From the NCBI RefSeq assembly GCF_963676685.1, contig NC_092354.1, positions 14,018,746-14,082,745 of the forward strand: a DNA stretch of 64,000 nucleotides. The letters are read 5' to 3'. Both the position numbers and the translations under genes were made by a program. The notes beneath the pieces are model-generated. The model had not been told where the DNA came from, did not search any database, and was given only the letters and a program-made list of their open reading frames with translations. This document shows positions 11,136 to 21,235 of the stretch, piece by piece; position 1 is the stretch's first letter; every line of letters starts with the position of its first letter. Source of the stretch: Mytilus edulis. Its lineage: Eukaryota > Mollusca > Bivalvia > Mytilida > Mytilidae.

Positions 11136-11880
11136 AAAATTGAGAAAGGAAATGGGGAATGTGTCAAAGCGACTAACCCGAACGTAGTGCAGACAGCAGC
11201 CGAAGGCCTTTAATGCAGCGTGAAACGCTCGCGTCCGGAGGTGTCATTCATCTGGCCCCTTAAGGTGGTATGGGAGTCTAAAATAAAAATTATAGAATTT
11301 GTTCAAACTTTGCTCAAACGTAGTATTTATTGATATATGTTGAAATATATAATAAAAATGATAGGTCACCGCGCATTTTCTCAAGATACAGGACGCGACA
11401 AAATGACTCATTTTGTAAGGATTATACAGAAAAAAACACCACTTTGTTTTTAGAAACTAAACGAAATGATAGAATTGTTAAATACTTAAGGAAATGATAG
11501 CTTTCAGACAATGCTTTGAGAATTTCAAAAGAAAAGGTAGGATCACCGTGAGTTTTTTCCGGCTAAAATACAAAATAGGAAAATTCCATGTAGAATCCTT
11601 TAGAAAATGCAATATTCTAGAGTTACCTCCCCTTAAAATGGCAATTTAAAAAAAAAATAAAAAAAAACAAACAAAAATAATATAAATTTGCAAAAATATT
11701 AATATTTATAAGTTATGATCTTATAAATTGGTTCTTTTAAATAGAAAATCTTGACCTTCGGTTCACTGTTTTTTAAAATCCAAGATGGAGAAAGACACCC
11801 ATACCACCTTAACAAATATGTATACTTCTACAGTGATAATGGACGACATAATTAAATTCTAATTATACACAATTATAGAC
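11136..11880 (+). repeat. Repeat R1 copy split by a MITE
   Basis: R1 sequence runs from AAAATTGAGAAAGGAAATGG to TCTGGCCCC, is interrupted, and resumes with CAAATATGTATAC and GTGATAATGGACG, exactly where the other copies continue. The interruption is the element at 11260-11812. Confidence 0.7.
11260..11812. mobile_element. MITE of 553 bp with TTAA duplication, nested in R1
   Basis: It starts TTAAGGTGGTATGGGAGTCT and ends AGACACCCATACCACCTTAA, a near-perfect 20-bp terminal inverted repeat ending in TTAA on both sides. The intact R1 copies show the uninterrupted site, so insertion at TTAA is directly visible. No open frame. The target preference fits piggyBac-type transposases acting in trans; that assignment is inferred. 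Confidence 0.75.
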
Positions 11881-12339
11881 GGTTTAACCTTTTTAAAACC
11901 AATCCTTATTGATATAGGGGATTTACATGTAAAAATTTATAACTATTTGGAATATAGACTATTGACATTCTGATTTTAACATTGGAATTCCGGAATACTT
12001 TCTTGTACTGCAATGTATGTATCTGGAACTATTCATTAATGAATATTTTCTATGAAATTTAAATAAGTTTATCATAATAAATGATCAAAGGCATAATGCC
12101 AATTCGCCGTTCAGAAACTATTGAGTTCTGGGTAAAATTTTCAAGAATATAAATTAAAACGATGTAATTGTTTGGACACGTCTAAAACAATTGAAATTTA
12201 TTCAATTATATGGTACGAACAATAATATTACCTATCGTACTGATACCCTGGTTTTGTTTACACCAGTTCCAATTCCAAAGTTTTATTTTATTATTTACTC
12301 GAATGCACAGTATAATAGCTTCATGTGTTCATATAGATA

Positions 12340-12475
12340 TACGATGTGATATGAGTGTCAACGAGACAACTCTTCATCCAAGGAACAATGAGTAAAAGTA
12401 AACCATTATAGGTCAAAGTACGGTCTTCAACACATAGAATTGGCTAACACCGAACAGCACACGGTTTCTATCATC
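12340..12475 (+). repeat. Dispersed repeat family R3 copy
   Basis: It contains ACGAGACAACTCTTCATCC, AAACCATTATAGGTCAAAGT and CGGTCTTCAACACATAGA, collinear with 21236-21370. Part of the same motif set recurs inverted at 25200-25300. Short, non-coding, probably SINE- or MITE-derived. Confidence 0.6.
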
Positions 12476-12554
12476 GATGGTTGTGTTTGTGATAACGACG
12501 AGGACAACGTCGATGACTGTTAATTGGTTTAAACAATATTATTGAAAAAAGACC

Positions 12555-12725
12555 AGGGTTGCATTAAATATCGTAGCGGCTAAATAAGGCTATGTATATT
12601 TATGACTATTGAAAGTGTGTCTAGCCTAGCTACTACCTAGATATTGATAGCAACTAGGGTAGCTACTCGTTCAGTTGACAAAAATCTACTTAGAACTTCG
12701 TAGCCGCTACGATTTTGAACGGAAC
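12555..12725. mobile_element. Short inverted-repeat element (MITE-like)
   Basis: A perfect 13-bp inverted repeat ATCGTAGCGGCTA lies at 12570-12582 and 12701-12713. Outer similarity extends through GGTTGCATTAAAT on the left and TTTTGAACGGAACT on the right. The interior has no open frame. Confidence 0.55.
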
Positions 12726-12993
12726 TCTGTTCTGTTGAAGATATAATCGCTTATCTTTACAAATTAACAGTCCTCAAGTAGCATGTCTCGTTAATCTGAT
12801 GCGCAAGCCGACCTTTCTTAAAAAAAATATATCCAAAACGATATTACCAGACCTGAAATAAGACATTAATCTGTCGGTGTTAATTTTCACGCAGTCTATA
12901 GAAGTAAATTGGAGCTTGTGAAAATGTATAACATTGATTATCATTAATTTTAAACACATTATTACTTGTTAAGTATCCCGACCGTACGCGTAT

Positions 12994-13069
12994 GGTCGGA
13001 CCATATGAGTATATACTCATACGGTCTCATGATCGTATGCGTAGGTCGGACCATATAAGTATATACTCA
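12994..13069. repeat. 50-bp-spaced direct repeat before retroelement gag
   Basis: GGTCGGACCATATGAGTATA followed by TACTCA at 12994-13019 recurs with one change at 13044-13069. Each unit is itself partly palindromic (GGTC/GACC and GTATATAC). It ends two bases before the gag ATG, so it may be the 5' UTR or promoter of the retroelement. Confidence 0.55.
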
Positions 13070-13071
13070 AT

Positions 13072-13671
13072 ATGGCCGAACATACAGAAGAACGTTTACT
13101 TCTACAAGACGACTCGATACCTGATAAAAACAGTGATGGTGCAAACAGATCACCTTCTGATAGGGACTTACATGACACGTTCTCTCTATTCAAGTTGTAC
13201 ATGGACGGGAAAATGGATAGTCTTGAATCCAAGTTGGTACGTGAACAAGACGCGATGTCCAAGAAGATAAAAGAGGAAGTCTCTATCAAGTTCAAGCACG
13301 AAGGATACCAAATTCAATTTAAGTTTAACGAAGAAATTGTGAATGATCTTAATAAGCTCTACACGTCAATACCGTCAACAGAGGTACAAAGTATTCGTGT
13401 TGTTCTGGATTTACTGGATAAAGTTAAAGGCCGTAATAAGCTTATACGGATAGCTGATTCTTCACCTGCAGGATGGTCAACCGTCCGTGAGTATGAGTCC
13501 AATGATATTGCTTCTGACAGTGAAGATGAGAAGAAAATTCGCCAGGCGGAGGGCCGAGCTATGCGCACGATGACATACAAGACAAAAGGGCGTCCCGCTC
13601 CATATTTCAACAAACCCAGATTGCCACCAGCCGACACTTATGAAACTTATGAAACTTATGAAACACGACGG
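13072..13671 (+). pseudogene. Retroelement gag-like ORF1, N-terminal part
   Basis: An open frame of about 200 codons starts MAEHTEERLLLQDDS. It holds a coiled-coil-like stretch (residues 35-70) and a conserved region with LNKLYTSIPSTEVQ and LLDKVKGRNKLIRIA, then an acidic SDSEDEKKIRQAEGRA segment. It ends in a triple YET repeat made by three ACTTATGAA units. After that the frame runs into the R4 insertion, which supplies foreign, very hydrophobic residues up to the stop at 13894-13896. The match to known DIRS ORF1 proteins is by position and general features. Confidence 0.65.
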
Positions 13672-13895
13672 GTGCCGCATGTGGAGCAGGATCTGCCTAC
13701 CCTTCCGGAGCACCTGAGATCACCCCTAGTTTTTGGTGGGGTTCGTGTTGTTTATTCTTTAGTTTTCTATGTTGTGTCATGTGTACTATTGTTTTTCTGT
13801 TTGTCTTTTTCATTTTTAGCCATGGCGTTGTCAGTTTGTTTTAGATTTACGAGTTTGACTGTCCCTTTGGTGTCTTTCGTCCCTCTTTTATGCTA
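13665..13895 (+). repeat. R4 repeat inserted into gag
   Basis: GTGGAGCAGGATCTGC, TTCCGGAGCACCTGAGATC and GTGGGGTTCGTGTTGTTT are nearly identical to the reverse complement of 19585-19805. The gag zinc knuckle resumes only after this block and in another frame. It is the clearest example of an insertion breaking the element. Confidence 0.75.
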
Positions 13896-13924
13896 ATCCT
13901 ACCTACAATCAACAATTTTAGAGG

Positions 13925-14071
13925 CAGCCCTTTCGTAACAGCGCCGCACTGCGTGAGCCGTGCCAATGGGACATGTGCTTCTATTGTAAGCAGTTCGGGC
14001 ATTGGAGAAAAAATTGCCCCCTCAAATCTGGATCCGTTGGTGCCAGATCGTCTAGAGTTGCCAATCACAAG
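13925..14071 (+). pseudogene. Retroelement zinc-knuckle segment
   Basis: In the frame beginning at 13925 the translation contains CFYCKQFGHWRKNC, a perfect C-x2-C-x4-H-x4-C knuckle typical of nucleic-acid-binding Gag proteins, and ends with TAA at 14069-14071. The upstream gag frame differs by the R4 insertion. The knuckle would bind the element's RNA. Confidence 0.7.
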
Positions 14072-14179
14072 TAAATCTGCAGTTGCAACCAGAAATGTAA
14101 ATGATGAGTATAATTTTACTGATATAGTTTGTTTTGAATGTGAATATGAGTCACAGTATGAATTAGATAATTTCTTAAC

Positions 14180-15091
14180 TCAAATTCATTATTTTGAAGA
14201 AATTAGTCATAATTTCATGTCATTTACGGGTGTTAAAGGAAGGTTAGCCAAGCATGTAAAATTTTGGGAAAGTATTGGAGCAAATTCCTTTGTTATTGAT
14301 ACAATAAGTAACGGTTATGTCATTCCATTTATTGACCCGCCGGTAAAAATGTTTTTTCAAGAATAACAAATCGGCAGTGATGAACGAATCATTTGTCAAT
14401 CAGACTGTTTCTTCCAACAGGTTGTGTTGTTGAACTACCATTTCAACCTCATGTTGTCAATCCCTTAAGCGTAGCGATTCAAAAATCTGGCAAAAAACGG
14501 CTTATACTTGACTTATCTGTTTTAAATAAATCAATCAAAAGAGACAAAATAAAATTTGGAGATTGGAAGATAGAAGTTCAGTATTTTCAGAGAGATTCGT
14601 ACATGTTTAAATTTGATTTAAGTTCTGGATATTTTCATTTGAACATTTGTCCGCAGCAACAAACCTTTTTAGGTTTCAGATGGAACAATAAATTTTATTG
14701 TTTTACAGTTTTAGTATTTGGTATATGTACGGGCCCATATATATTTACAAAATGTCTGAGACCTATGGTAAAGTATTGGCGTGAAAACGGTATAGATGTT
14801 GTATTGTACCTTGATGATGGTTTTGGTATGTGTACAGATAAATCTAAGTGTATAGAAGATTCGAATTTTGTAAAGAAATCTTTAGAAGGCGCCGTTTTTC
14901 TCATAAATGAAGGAAAGTCAATTTTTTCCCCTGTACAGTCATTAGAATGGCTTGGTATTGTTTGGAATGCTAGCGAATTTAGTCTCGTTATCCCAGACAG
15001 ACGTGTAAATGATTTGCGTGTATCGCTTGTATCAGTTATTGGCAGATTTCCTAATATAACTGCTAGGACCTTAGCTCAGGTTGTAGGTTGA
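14180..15091 (+). pseudogene. DIRS-type reverse transcriptase, frameshifted
   Basis: The N-terminal part (GRLAKHVKFWESIGANSF) ends in a stop at 14364-14366. The catalytic part continues in another frame from 14393 with PHVVNPLSVAIQ, KKRLILDLSVLNK, the motif A region FKFDLSSGYFHLNI and the active-site YLDDGFGM. At least one frameshift lies between the two. TGA at 15089-15091 separates it from the RNase H part in the same frame. The RT sequence type is that of DIRS elements, which lie between LTR and non-LTR RTs. Confidence 0.8.
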
Positions 15092-15100
15092 ATTATTTCC

Positions 15101-15960
15101 ATGGCTCCAGTCATTGGCAATGAAGCTAGACTTATGACAAAATTTTGTTATATGGCTATAGAGTGTAGAACAGAATGGGACAAATGGCTGTTATTTCCAT
15201 GTCCGTACAAAGTCTTATCAGAACTGCATTTTTGGATAAAAAACATAAATAGTTTAAACATGAAGTTGTTGGGTCATTACTCAAAGTCACATGTTGTAAT
15301 TTACTCTGATGCCAGTGGTAAAGGGGCAGGTGCATATTCAGTAGAATTTGACAAGAAAATTTGTCATGAAACGTGGGATTTTTCTGAAGCTCAAGAAAGT
15401 TCGACATGGAGGGAGTTGAAGGCTATAGAGCTAGCCTTGATATCTTTCAAAAATGTTTTTGAAGGCAAAACGTTAAAATGGTACACAGATAATCAGAACT
15501 GTGTTAAAATTGTAAAAGCTGGTAGTATGAATGAGAAACTACAAAACTTAGCTTTGTCGATATTTCGGTCTGTATCCAAAAATGCATTTCCATTGACACT
15601 TAATGGATTCCTAGATCACAAAGAATGGTTGATTACGAGGACTGGGGTTTATCAAATGAGTTTTTTTCAAATTATGAATGATTTATGGGGTCCTTACACA
15701 ATAGACAGGTTTGCTAATTCTCAGAATGCAAAAGTGTGTAGATACAATTCTCTGTTTTGGAACTCGTGTGCAATAGCTGTAGATGCTTTTACACAAAATT
15801 GGTAAAATGAAAATAATTGGTTGGTACCACCTGTTTATTCTGTTATTCGGTGTATCAAACACTTGATTTACTGTAAGGCTAAAGGAACCTTGATTGTTCC
15901 TAAATGGAAATCGGCAGCCTATTGGACTAAGATTTTTGATAAAAACTTAGAATACCAGAT
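15101..15960 (+). pseudogene. RNase H and DIRS downstream domain
   Basis: This is the direct continuation of the RT frame. IYSDASGKGAGAYS carries the first catalytic Asp, STWRELKAIELAL the Glu and WYTDNQN the second Asp. It is followed by WGPYTIDRFANSQNAK and AVDAFTQNW, the block that follows RNase H in DIRS elements (methyltransferase-like in some descriptions). TAA at 15803-15805 ends the frame. A homologous tail, WLVPPVYSVIRCIKHL, follows a few bases later. Confidence 0.75.
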
Positions 15961-16097
15961 ACATGTTACAGTTGCAATTGAAATTTATAGATACAGAAGG
16001 TATCTTTGTAAGAGGGTCGAACCCAAGTTCTATATTTGCTCAAGAACAATTCATAACACCAGTTTTGGCGGTTATGTTAGATGCTACCGGGTAGCGG

Positions 16098-16209
16098 TGA
16101 CACGGTCATATAGAAAATAGTTGACATGGTCACGTGTAATAATGATTTTACTAATAATATGTTGGTGGTGACAAGGTCAAGTATGGAAAAATTATAGTTG
16201 ACAAGGTCA
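16098..16209. promoter_or_regulatory. Four TGACANGGTCA motifs before the recombinase
   Basis: TGACACGGTCA, TGACATGGTCA, TGACAAGGTCA and TGACAAGGTCA lie at 16098, 16122, 16169 and 16199. Each contains the inverted TGAC/GTCA pair. They sit in the spacer between the RNase H and recombinase frames. They could be recombinase or transcription factor sites, or remnants of a tandem repeat; no function is proven. Confidence 0.4.
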
Positions 16210-16330
16210 AATGTATGTGACAAGACTTCTGGTTTAATGTGAAGTATGGTCATGCTAATTTAAAAATATATATTAAGTTTTGAGCTTATTAATTTTTATA
16301 ATGTTAACACATTTTACAGACATTTTCAAC

Positions 16331-17278
16331 GTTGAGATATGGCAATCATTGTCCAGCGAAATTCATCCTAGTATGCCTGATCATCTTGTACAGAAGCTTC
16401 CAGATTATGTTCTATCGTCAAGGGCGGACAGCACTAAAAAGAAGTACACATCTGCTGTACATATTGCATTATACTTAGTTCATATATCAGAAACATTCAA
16501 CTCTACAAGTAAAATAGATGAGGCTGTATATGCGATTTCTTGGGCACACAAGCTGGCCGGTTTTCCGAAACCTTTGCAATTCCGACTTGGTTACTTCCGT
16601 TCGTGAAGGGTCATACAGAAAAATTGGACACAAGATTAACAAAAAGGAACCTATTACAGCTTACATTTTATCAAAAATTGTTCATTTATATGGTAAAAAT
16701 TGTAATAGTCTTAAAGATGTACGCATTGCATGCATGTGCTTATTAAGTTATGCAGGATTTTTACGATTTTCTGAATTGGTTAATTTGAAAAGATCTAATG
16801 TAACCTTTTTTCCTACTCATGTTAAGCTATTTTTAGAACAGAGCAAAACTGATGTTTACATGGAAGGTCGTGATGTAGTTATTTCTAAAAAAACTGGAAA
16901 TAAGACTTGTCCAGTGGCTATGTTAGAACAGTATATGAAGTTAACTAAAATATCCGAAAATTCGGACGAATTTATATTCAGGTCTTTAAGTTATTGTAGT
17001 AAAAGTGATACTTATAAGTTAAGGGAAAATTCACCTCTTTCATACACTAGAGCTAGAGAAGTATTGTTGAATGCATTATAAACCATCGATTTAGATAAAA
17101 AAAACAGTTTGGTCTTCACAGTTTACGTTCAGGCGGAGCAACCGCTGCAGCAGCAGCAGGAGTTGAAGATCGTCTTTTTAAAAACAATGGGCGATGGAAA
17201 AGCGAAAATGCTAAAGATGGTTATATAAAAGAAAGTATAGATAATAGATTATCAGTATCTAAAAAATTGGGTATATAA
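16331..17278 (+). pseudogene. Tyrosine recombinase of the DIRS element, frameshifted
   Basis: The N-terminal SAM-like region (LPDYVLSSRADSTKKKY) is in one frame. The catalytic core continues in a second frame with YAGFLRFSELVNLKRS (first catalytic Arg), and the end is in a third frame with HSLRSGGATAAAAAGV (His and second Arg), NGRWKS and GYIKES (candidate Tyr nucleophile), stopping at 17276-17278. Frameshifts fall near 16575 and between 17040 and 17105. In an intact element this enzyme would integrate circular cDNA. This copy cannot make the full protein. Confidence 0.8.
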
Positions 17279-17347
17279 GACTATTTTATAGATATAATTA
17301 TTGCTGTAATATAACTAGTATCTGTTCCCTTTCTTTGTTTTCATTCG

Positions 17348-17450
17348 ATGCTTAACTGTACTGTCCAGGCGAGCTGATATCCCAAATAGTGGTTGGTTTT
17401 TTATTTATAAATATTTTATGTTCGTTTGAGTTGACGAACAAGAACATAAA
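17348..17450 (+). repeat. 103-bp direct repeat, left unit
   Basis: The unit begins ATGCTTAACTGTACTGTCC and ends AGAACATAAA. It recurs at 18648-18750 with only a couple of changes. The right half is an inverted repeat (TTTATGTTC with GAACATAAA, and GTTCGT with ACGAAC inside). It lies just after the recombinase, where Ngaro-type elements carry their B1 repeat. Confidence 0.75.
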
Positions 17451-17705
17451 TGTATTTATCAATGTTATAAGGAACACGTGTATTTGTTGTGACATTTGTC
17501 ACATGACTAGATATACCGGTTTAAGGTATACTATAGAGTAATAAGTATTTCACGAGCTAATATAAGCGGGAAGAATTGTAACGGTAAATCTGTGTGTAAT
17601 TATGTGTCATTCGACGCTTGCATTTCGGACAGTCCAGTCTGGTCATTTGACCCCATCCACCCACCCACTTTTATTTTGTCAATATTGAAAATTGATGTAT
17701 TCATT

Positions 17706-17813
17706 AATAGTTATCCCATAAGGACGCGGTGTGTCAGTGTAAGATCACCCCGATGGCCGGAGGCCAGAGGGTGATCTAACACTGACACACCAAGTCCGAC
17801 TGGGATAACTATT
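17706..17813. repeat. 108-bp palindromic hairpin
   Basis: AATAGTTATCCCA at 17706 pairs with TGGGATAACTATT at 17801. Inside, GGTGTGTCAGTGT pairs with ACACTGACACACC and AGATCACCC with GGGTGATCT, around a GGCCGGAGGCC loop. The motif GGGTGATCT recurs at 18424-18462, so both hairpins may belong to one element. Confidence 0.7.
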
Positions 17814-18488
17814 TTACATCCCAGCTGTTTTAGATTAGACGAAAAACCATTTACAATTCATAAAATCTAGTTTAGAACGCCACACAACCATAACAATATA
17901 CTTTATATATTACTATTTGATGTATACCCTTTTTGACCCCCAAACACGATGAGTAGATATCAAACAATGTCAACTCGGCCCACTTGGCAATCGGCCCATA
18001 CTATATCGCCACTTTATAAAAATATCGTCCCAATCTTGTTTACCGACTTGCCCCACTTTGAAAAAGTGTAAAATCAAATTGAACAATCAGTCTGAAAACT
18101 CACAAATTAACGTAAAAGGTTAAAACCCCACTGAATAAAGGTTTGACAACTCGCCCCACTTATAAAAATATCTTGCTTCCTTTAAGTATGTCAAATTACT
18201 ATTATTTCGTATCAAGTCGTCCTGGTGTAGTGGTATGGGTCGTGGCTTGATATGCTAAAGGTCTTGAGTTCGAATCCCAGCATATCTACTGGATTTTTTC
18301 TACGTGAATTTTGATAGATAGTCTTTTCCGAAAAATTAATTATAAGTTTTATAGTGGATTTGACATTCCCGCCAAAATGTTACAGAACAAAGGAAAGCAT
18401 GCATAACAAAGAAACTCAAACTAGGGTGATCTGGCAGGGGTGATCCGGCTCAGATCACCCCTGTTAGAACAAAGGAGCTGGGATGTAA
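17814..18488. mobile_element. Inverted-repeat element with tRNA-like interior
   Basis: TTACATCCCAGCT at 17814-17826 is inverted as AGCTGGGATGTAA at 18476-18488. Inside lie three short CGCCCCACTT-like blocks (17975-18165), a tRNA-like stretch and a hairpin at 18424-18462. No open frame. It lies between the two 103-bp direct repeats and may be a later insertion there. Confidence 0.5.
18217..18292 (+). other. tRNA-like sequence (A- and B-box-like)
   Basis: TGGTGTAGTGGT resembles an A box, and GAGTTCGAATCCC is a good B box about 45 bp later, as in tRNAs and tRNA-derived SINEs. The acceptor stem does not pair and the anticodon arm is poor. It is not a functional tRNA gene; more likely it is the internal RNA polymerase III promoter of a non-autonomous element. 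Confidence 0.4.
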
Positions 18489-18647
18489 TGCTTAATATTG
18501 TGGATGTTTTTTTAAGATTATAAATGCTTAAAAAGATTGTTAACAAAGATATTTCTTTTGTAGATTGTGTATAATTGGAAAATGATATGTTGAGCATTGC
18601 TACAGGCGTGCAGACAGATATTCATAATGTAAATAAAATGAATAAAC

Positions 18648-18750
18648 ATGCTTAACTGTACTGTCCAGGCGAGCTGATATCCCAAATAGTGTTTGATTTT
18701 TTATTTATAAATATTTTATGTTCGTTTGAGTTGACGAACAAGAACATAAA
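18648..18750 (+). repeat. 103-bp direct repeat, right unit
   Basis: Second copy of the unit at 17348-17450, in the same orientation, 1.3 kb downstream. In a Ngaro-type layout it would be B2, marking the right end of the retroelement. Confidence 0.75.
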
Positions 18751-19584
18751 ACATGTTTAATAATAAACTTGCATTTGAAAGGTATACATTGTGGTTCTTC
18801 TTTTTCTTTTAGAAGATAATCAATAAACAATATATCCAGCTGTAAATTAAATATATAGAAAATTAATACTTTGAACGCCCATTGTAGTGATTTGGCACCG
18901 TTAATGTTTGTAAACAGAAAAAATAGCTGTTAACAAAATAACAATAGTGAAGTTATAGACCTTATGTCATGCATGATTATTTTTCTAAAATATATATAGT
19001 TGTATGATTTTGAATTGTTTTTGCGTCGGAATTTATTTGATTATTATAAAATTATCATATACAATGTGTTTTGCATAGCCAAGAGTAAAGATGTGGCTTA
19101 CAAGATCTTATCTGTGCGTTTTAAGTTTTTTTTTTTTTTTTTATAAAAGTAAAATAATTGATCTTGGACTAAGGGAAACAATCATTTTTTTAAAACTTCC
19201 GCTTGGTGAGAACAAAAGTTTTATGATATGTATTAGTAATGGTACATTTATTGTATTAAAAAAAAAATATAAGCACAGAAAGCATATAACAATAATATCC
19301 ACCTATTCCACTCTCCCACCTGTTTTTTGCTTCTGAATAAAACTCCAAAACATGTTTTTTAAACTTCATGATGAATCGATATATTTTTAAAAATCATTAA
19401 CATAATAAACAGTGTATATAAAGTGCGAATCCAGCTAGTTCATTTTTACTGTTATATGCGGGTATGTCTATTGTAGAATAAAGGATCATGGGAAAACTGT
19501 ATTTGTTTACGTTTTGAAAATATCAAGTTAAAGGACTTCAAGTTAAGTTTTAACATATTTTCTTTGTGATATGTCTTTATAATA
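18751..19584. other. AT-rich stretch without recognised genes
   Basis: The sequence is AT-rich with a long T run near 19125-19142 and A runs near 19258. No exon, RNA gene or repeat family of this window was recognised in it. Confidence 0.5.
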
Positions 19585-20100
19585 TACAAAAGAGGGACGA
19601 AAGATACCAAAGGGACAGTCAAACTCATAAATCTAAAACAAACTGACAACGCCATGGCTAAAAATAAAAAAGACAAACAGAAAAACAATAGTACACACGA
19701 CACAACATAGAAAACTAAAGAATAAACAACACGAACCCCACCAAAAACTAGGGGTGATCTCAGGTGCTCCGGAAGGGTAAGCAGATCCTGCTCCACATGT
19801 GGCACCCGTCGTGTTGCTTAAGTGATTACAAATCCGGTAAATAGTCTAATTCGGTAGGTCATATTCATGAAAGGGAAGGGGATTGTAGTTACGACGTAAG
19901 GAACATATCCGATATCATTTGTGAAACGGTTATTCCATAACGGTCAACCAACTCGTGATGGCGTCCGTAAAATTTACGAAGGGATGATTTCAACTTCACC
20001 ATTTGGAACTCTTGGTTTAATAGCTTCCTTGTGAGCAGCAAACCTCTATCAAGAAAATCATGATAGGAAATGCAAGCACGGGAATACATATCATTAAAGT
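19585..20100 (-). repeat. Dispersed repeat family R4, long copy
   Basis: Read on the minus strand it includes GTGGAGCAGGATCTGC, the GATCACCCCTAGTTTTTGG block and a T-rich end near CGTCCCTCTTTTGT. It is the longest copy in the window. Related copies are at 13665-13895 (inside gag), 28505-28790, 29889-29972 and 32140-32215. Apparent open frames across it are by-products of the repeat. Confidence 0.7.
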
Positions 20101-20894
20101 TCAAATAAGTGTTATAAAAGCATCATAATATAGCATATCGATTATTGAAAGCGATCCATTTTAGCTATAGATGCGATGAATTATCACTGTTTGTGCAGTC
20201 ATTATTAATGTAGAATTTGCAAAGATGCGAGGAATTTTTATTGTAGAATTATGTGATAAATGCACCTGCAACAAATGAAAAAAACTAAGTTGATGACTTT
20301 AGGATTTATGATACATGTATTTTCAAATTAAAATACAAACTCCTCATTCATTCTTCATCAAATATATAGCTTTTCAAACTTATAACAAAAGCGATTCTCA
20401 AAATGTCATATTGTATTCTTCAGATTACGTTTCTCCTTGATTTTAACTTATATAGGGAATCACTGGAGCGTGACAGCAGCGGGCCCTCTTAGGCAGTCAG
20501 TGGGCCCCTACTTATGAAAAATTCTAGATCCGCGAATGGATACTACCGCAGAGGTAAAACAATGCACATTTGGGTTATTGTACACGAAATGCATGCTACA
20601 ATTCATTTTTGTTGATTTTAGACCCTTTAGAACTCTATGTGGGCTATTTCAGCAACTATGCAAAAAATCCCCAAACTAGATACACGGTTAGATTCAGCAT
20701 GTCAACGAATTCCAAATATCTATATTAAAGGACTTTTGTCTATAAATTTGGACCCCACAAAATTGAAAAAGGGACCAAAAATATAAAACAAATGCATGCA
20801 TCGGATACATTTGTTATTAAAGGCATGACTGTAACAATAGGATGAATATACAAAAATATCATATTCTGGGGTCTCCGAAGCATTTGGGCATGTT

Positions 20895-21006
20895 GGGGGG
20901 GGGGGGGGGGGGATTGGTCTGATCCCGGATCCCGCTTACTGTTTGGCAGATTCCCGTATTCCGCATATTGTTTTGTCAGATTCCCGTATCTCGCTTATAC
21001 TATGCA
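20895..21006 (+). repeat. 18-G run and three 30-bp tandem units
   Basis: A run of 18 G occupies 20895-20912. It is followed from 20921 by three imperfect units of 28-30 bp, each beginning GAT(C/T)CCCG and containing a CGCTTA-like block. It is a small minisatellite with no coding sense. Confidence 0.6.
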
Positions 21007-21235
21007 GTTCTATTTTTTTTGTAATTATCCGTGTCCCGCTAGACTTCATTCTCCGTTTTTCACGACACAATCATTTGACTTTCACCTGTCACGCTTGCAA
21101 AAAATCGGCAATCCGGCGTCACGCTTATACCCAAATGCGACCCACTATTTTACTCTATTCTGACTCATATTAAGCCAATTATAAATATGTTAAAAAAGTA
21201 GCGTGGATTTTTTTATCCTGTCTCGTTTCGTTTTT

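Larger units (their letters stand above)
13072..17278 (+). mobile_element. DIRS/Ngaro-type tyrosine-recombinase retrotransposon, decayed
   Basis: Gag with a CCHC knuckle, a reverse transcriptase with YLDD, RNase H, a DIRS-specific downstream domain and a tyrosine recombinase lie in the order known for DIRS-like elements. There is no DDE integrase or protease. The copy is inactive. An R4 repeat interrupts gag, the RT region carries frameshifts, a TGA lies in frame at 15089-15091, and the recombinase has two frameshifts. Direct repeats of 103 bp downstream resemble the split direct repeats of the Ngaro group, but the matching left-end repeat could not be found. Confidence 0.8.

Noticed and set aside
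13672-13896. Hydrophobic C-terminal half of the gag frame as a transmembrane domain
   Set aside because: It is the translation of the inserted R4 repeat; the same residues appear on the minus strand at 19452-19805.
19452-19805. 117-codon minus-strand frame beginning MPHVEQDLL
   Set aside because: Repeat R4 read through; no independent gene evidence.
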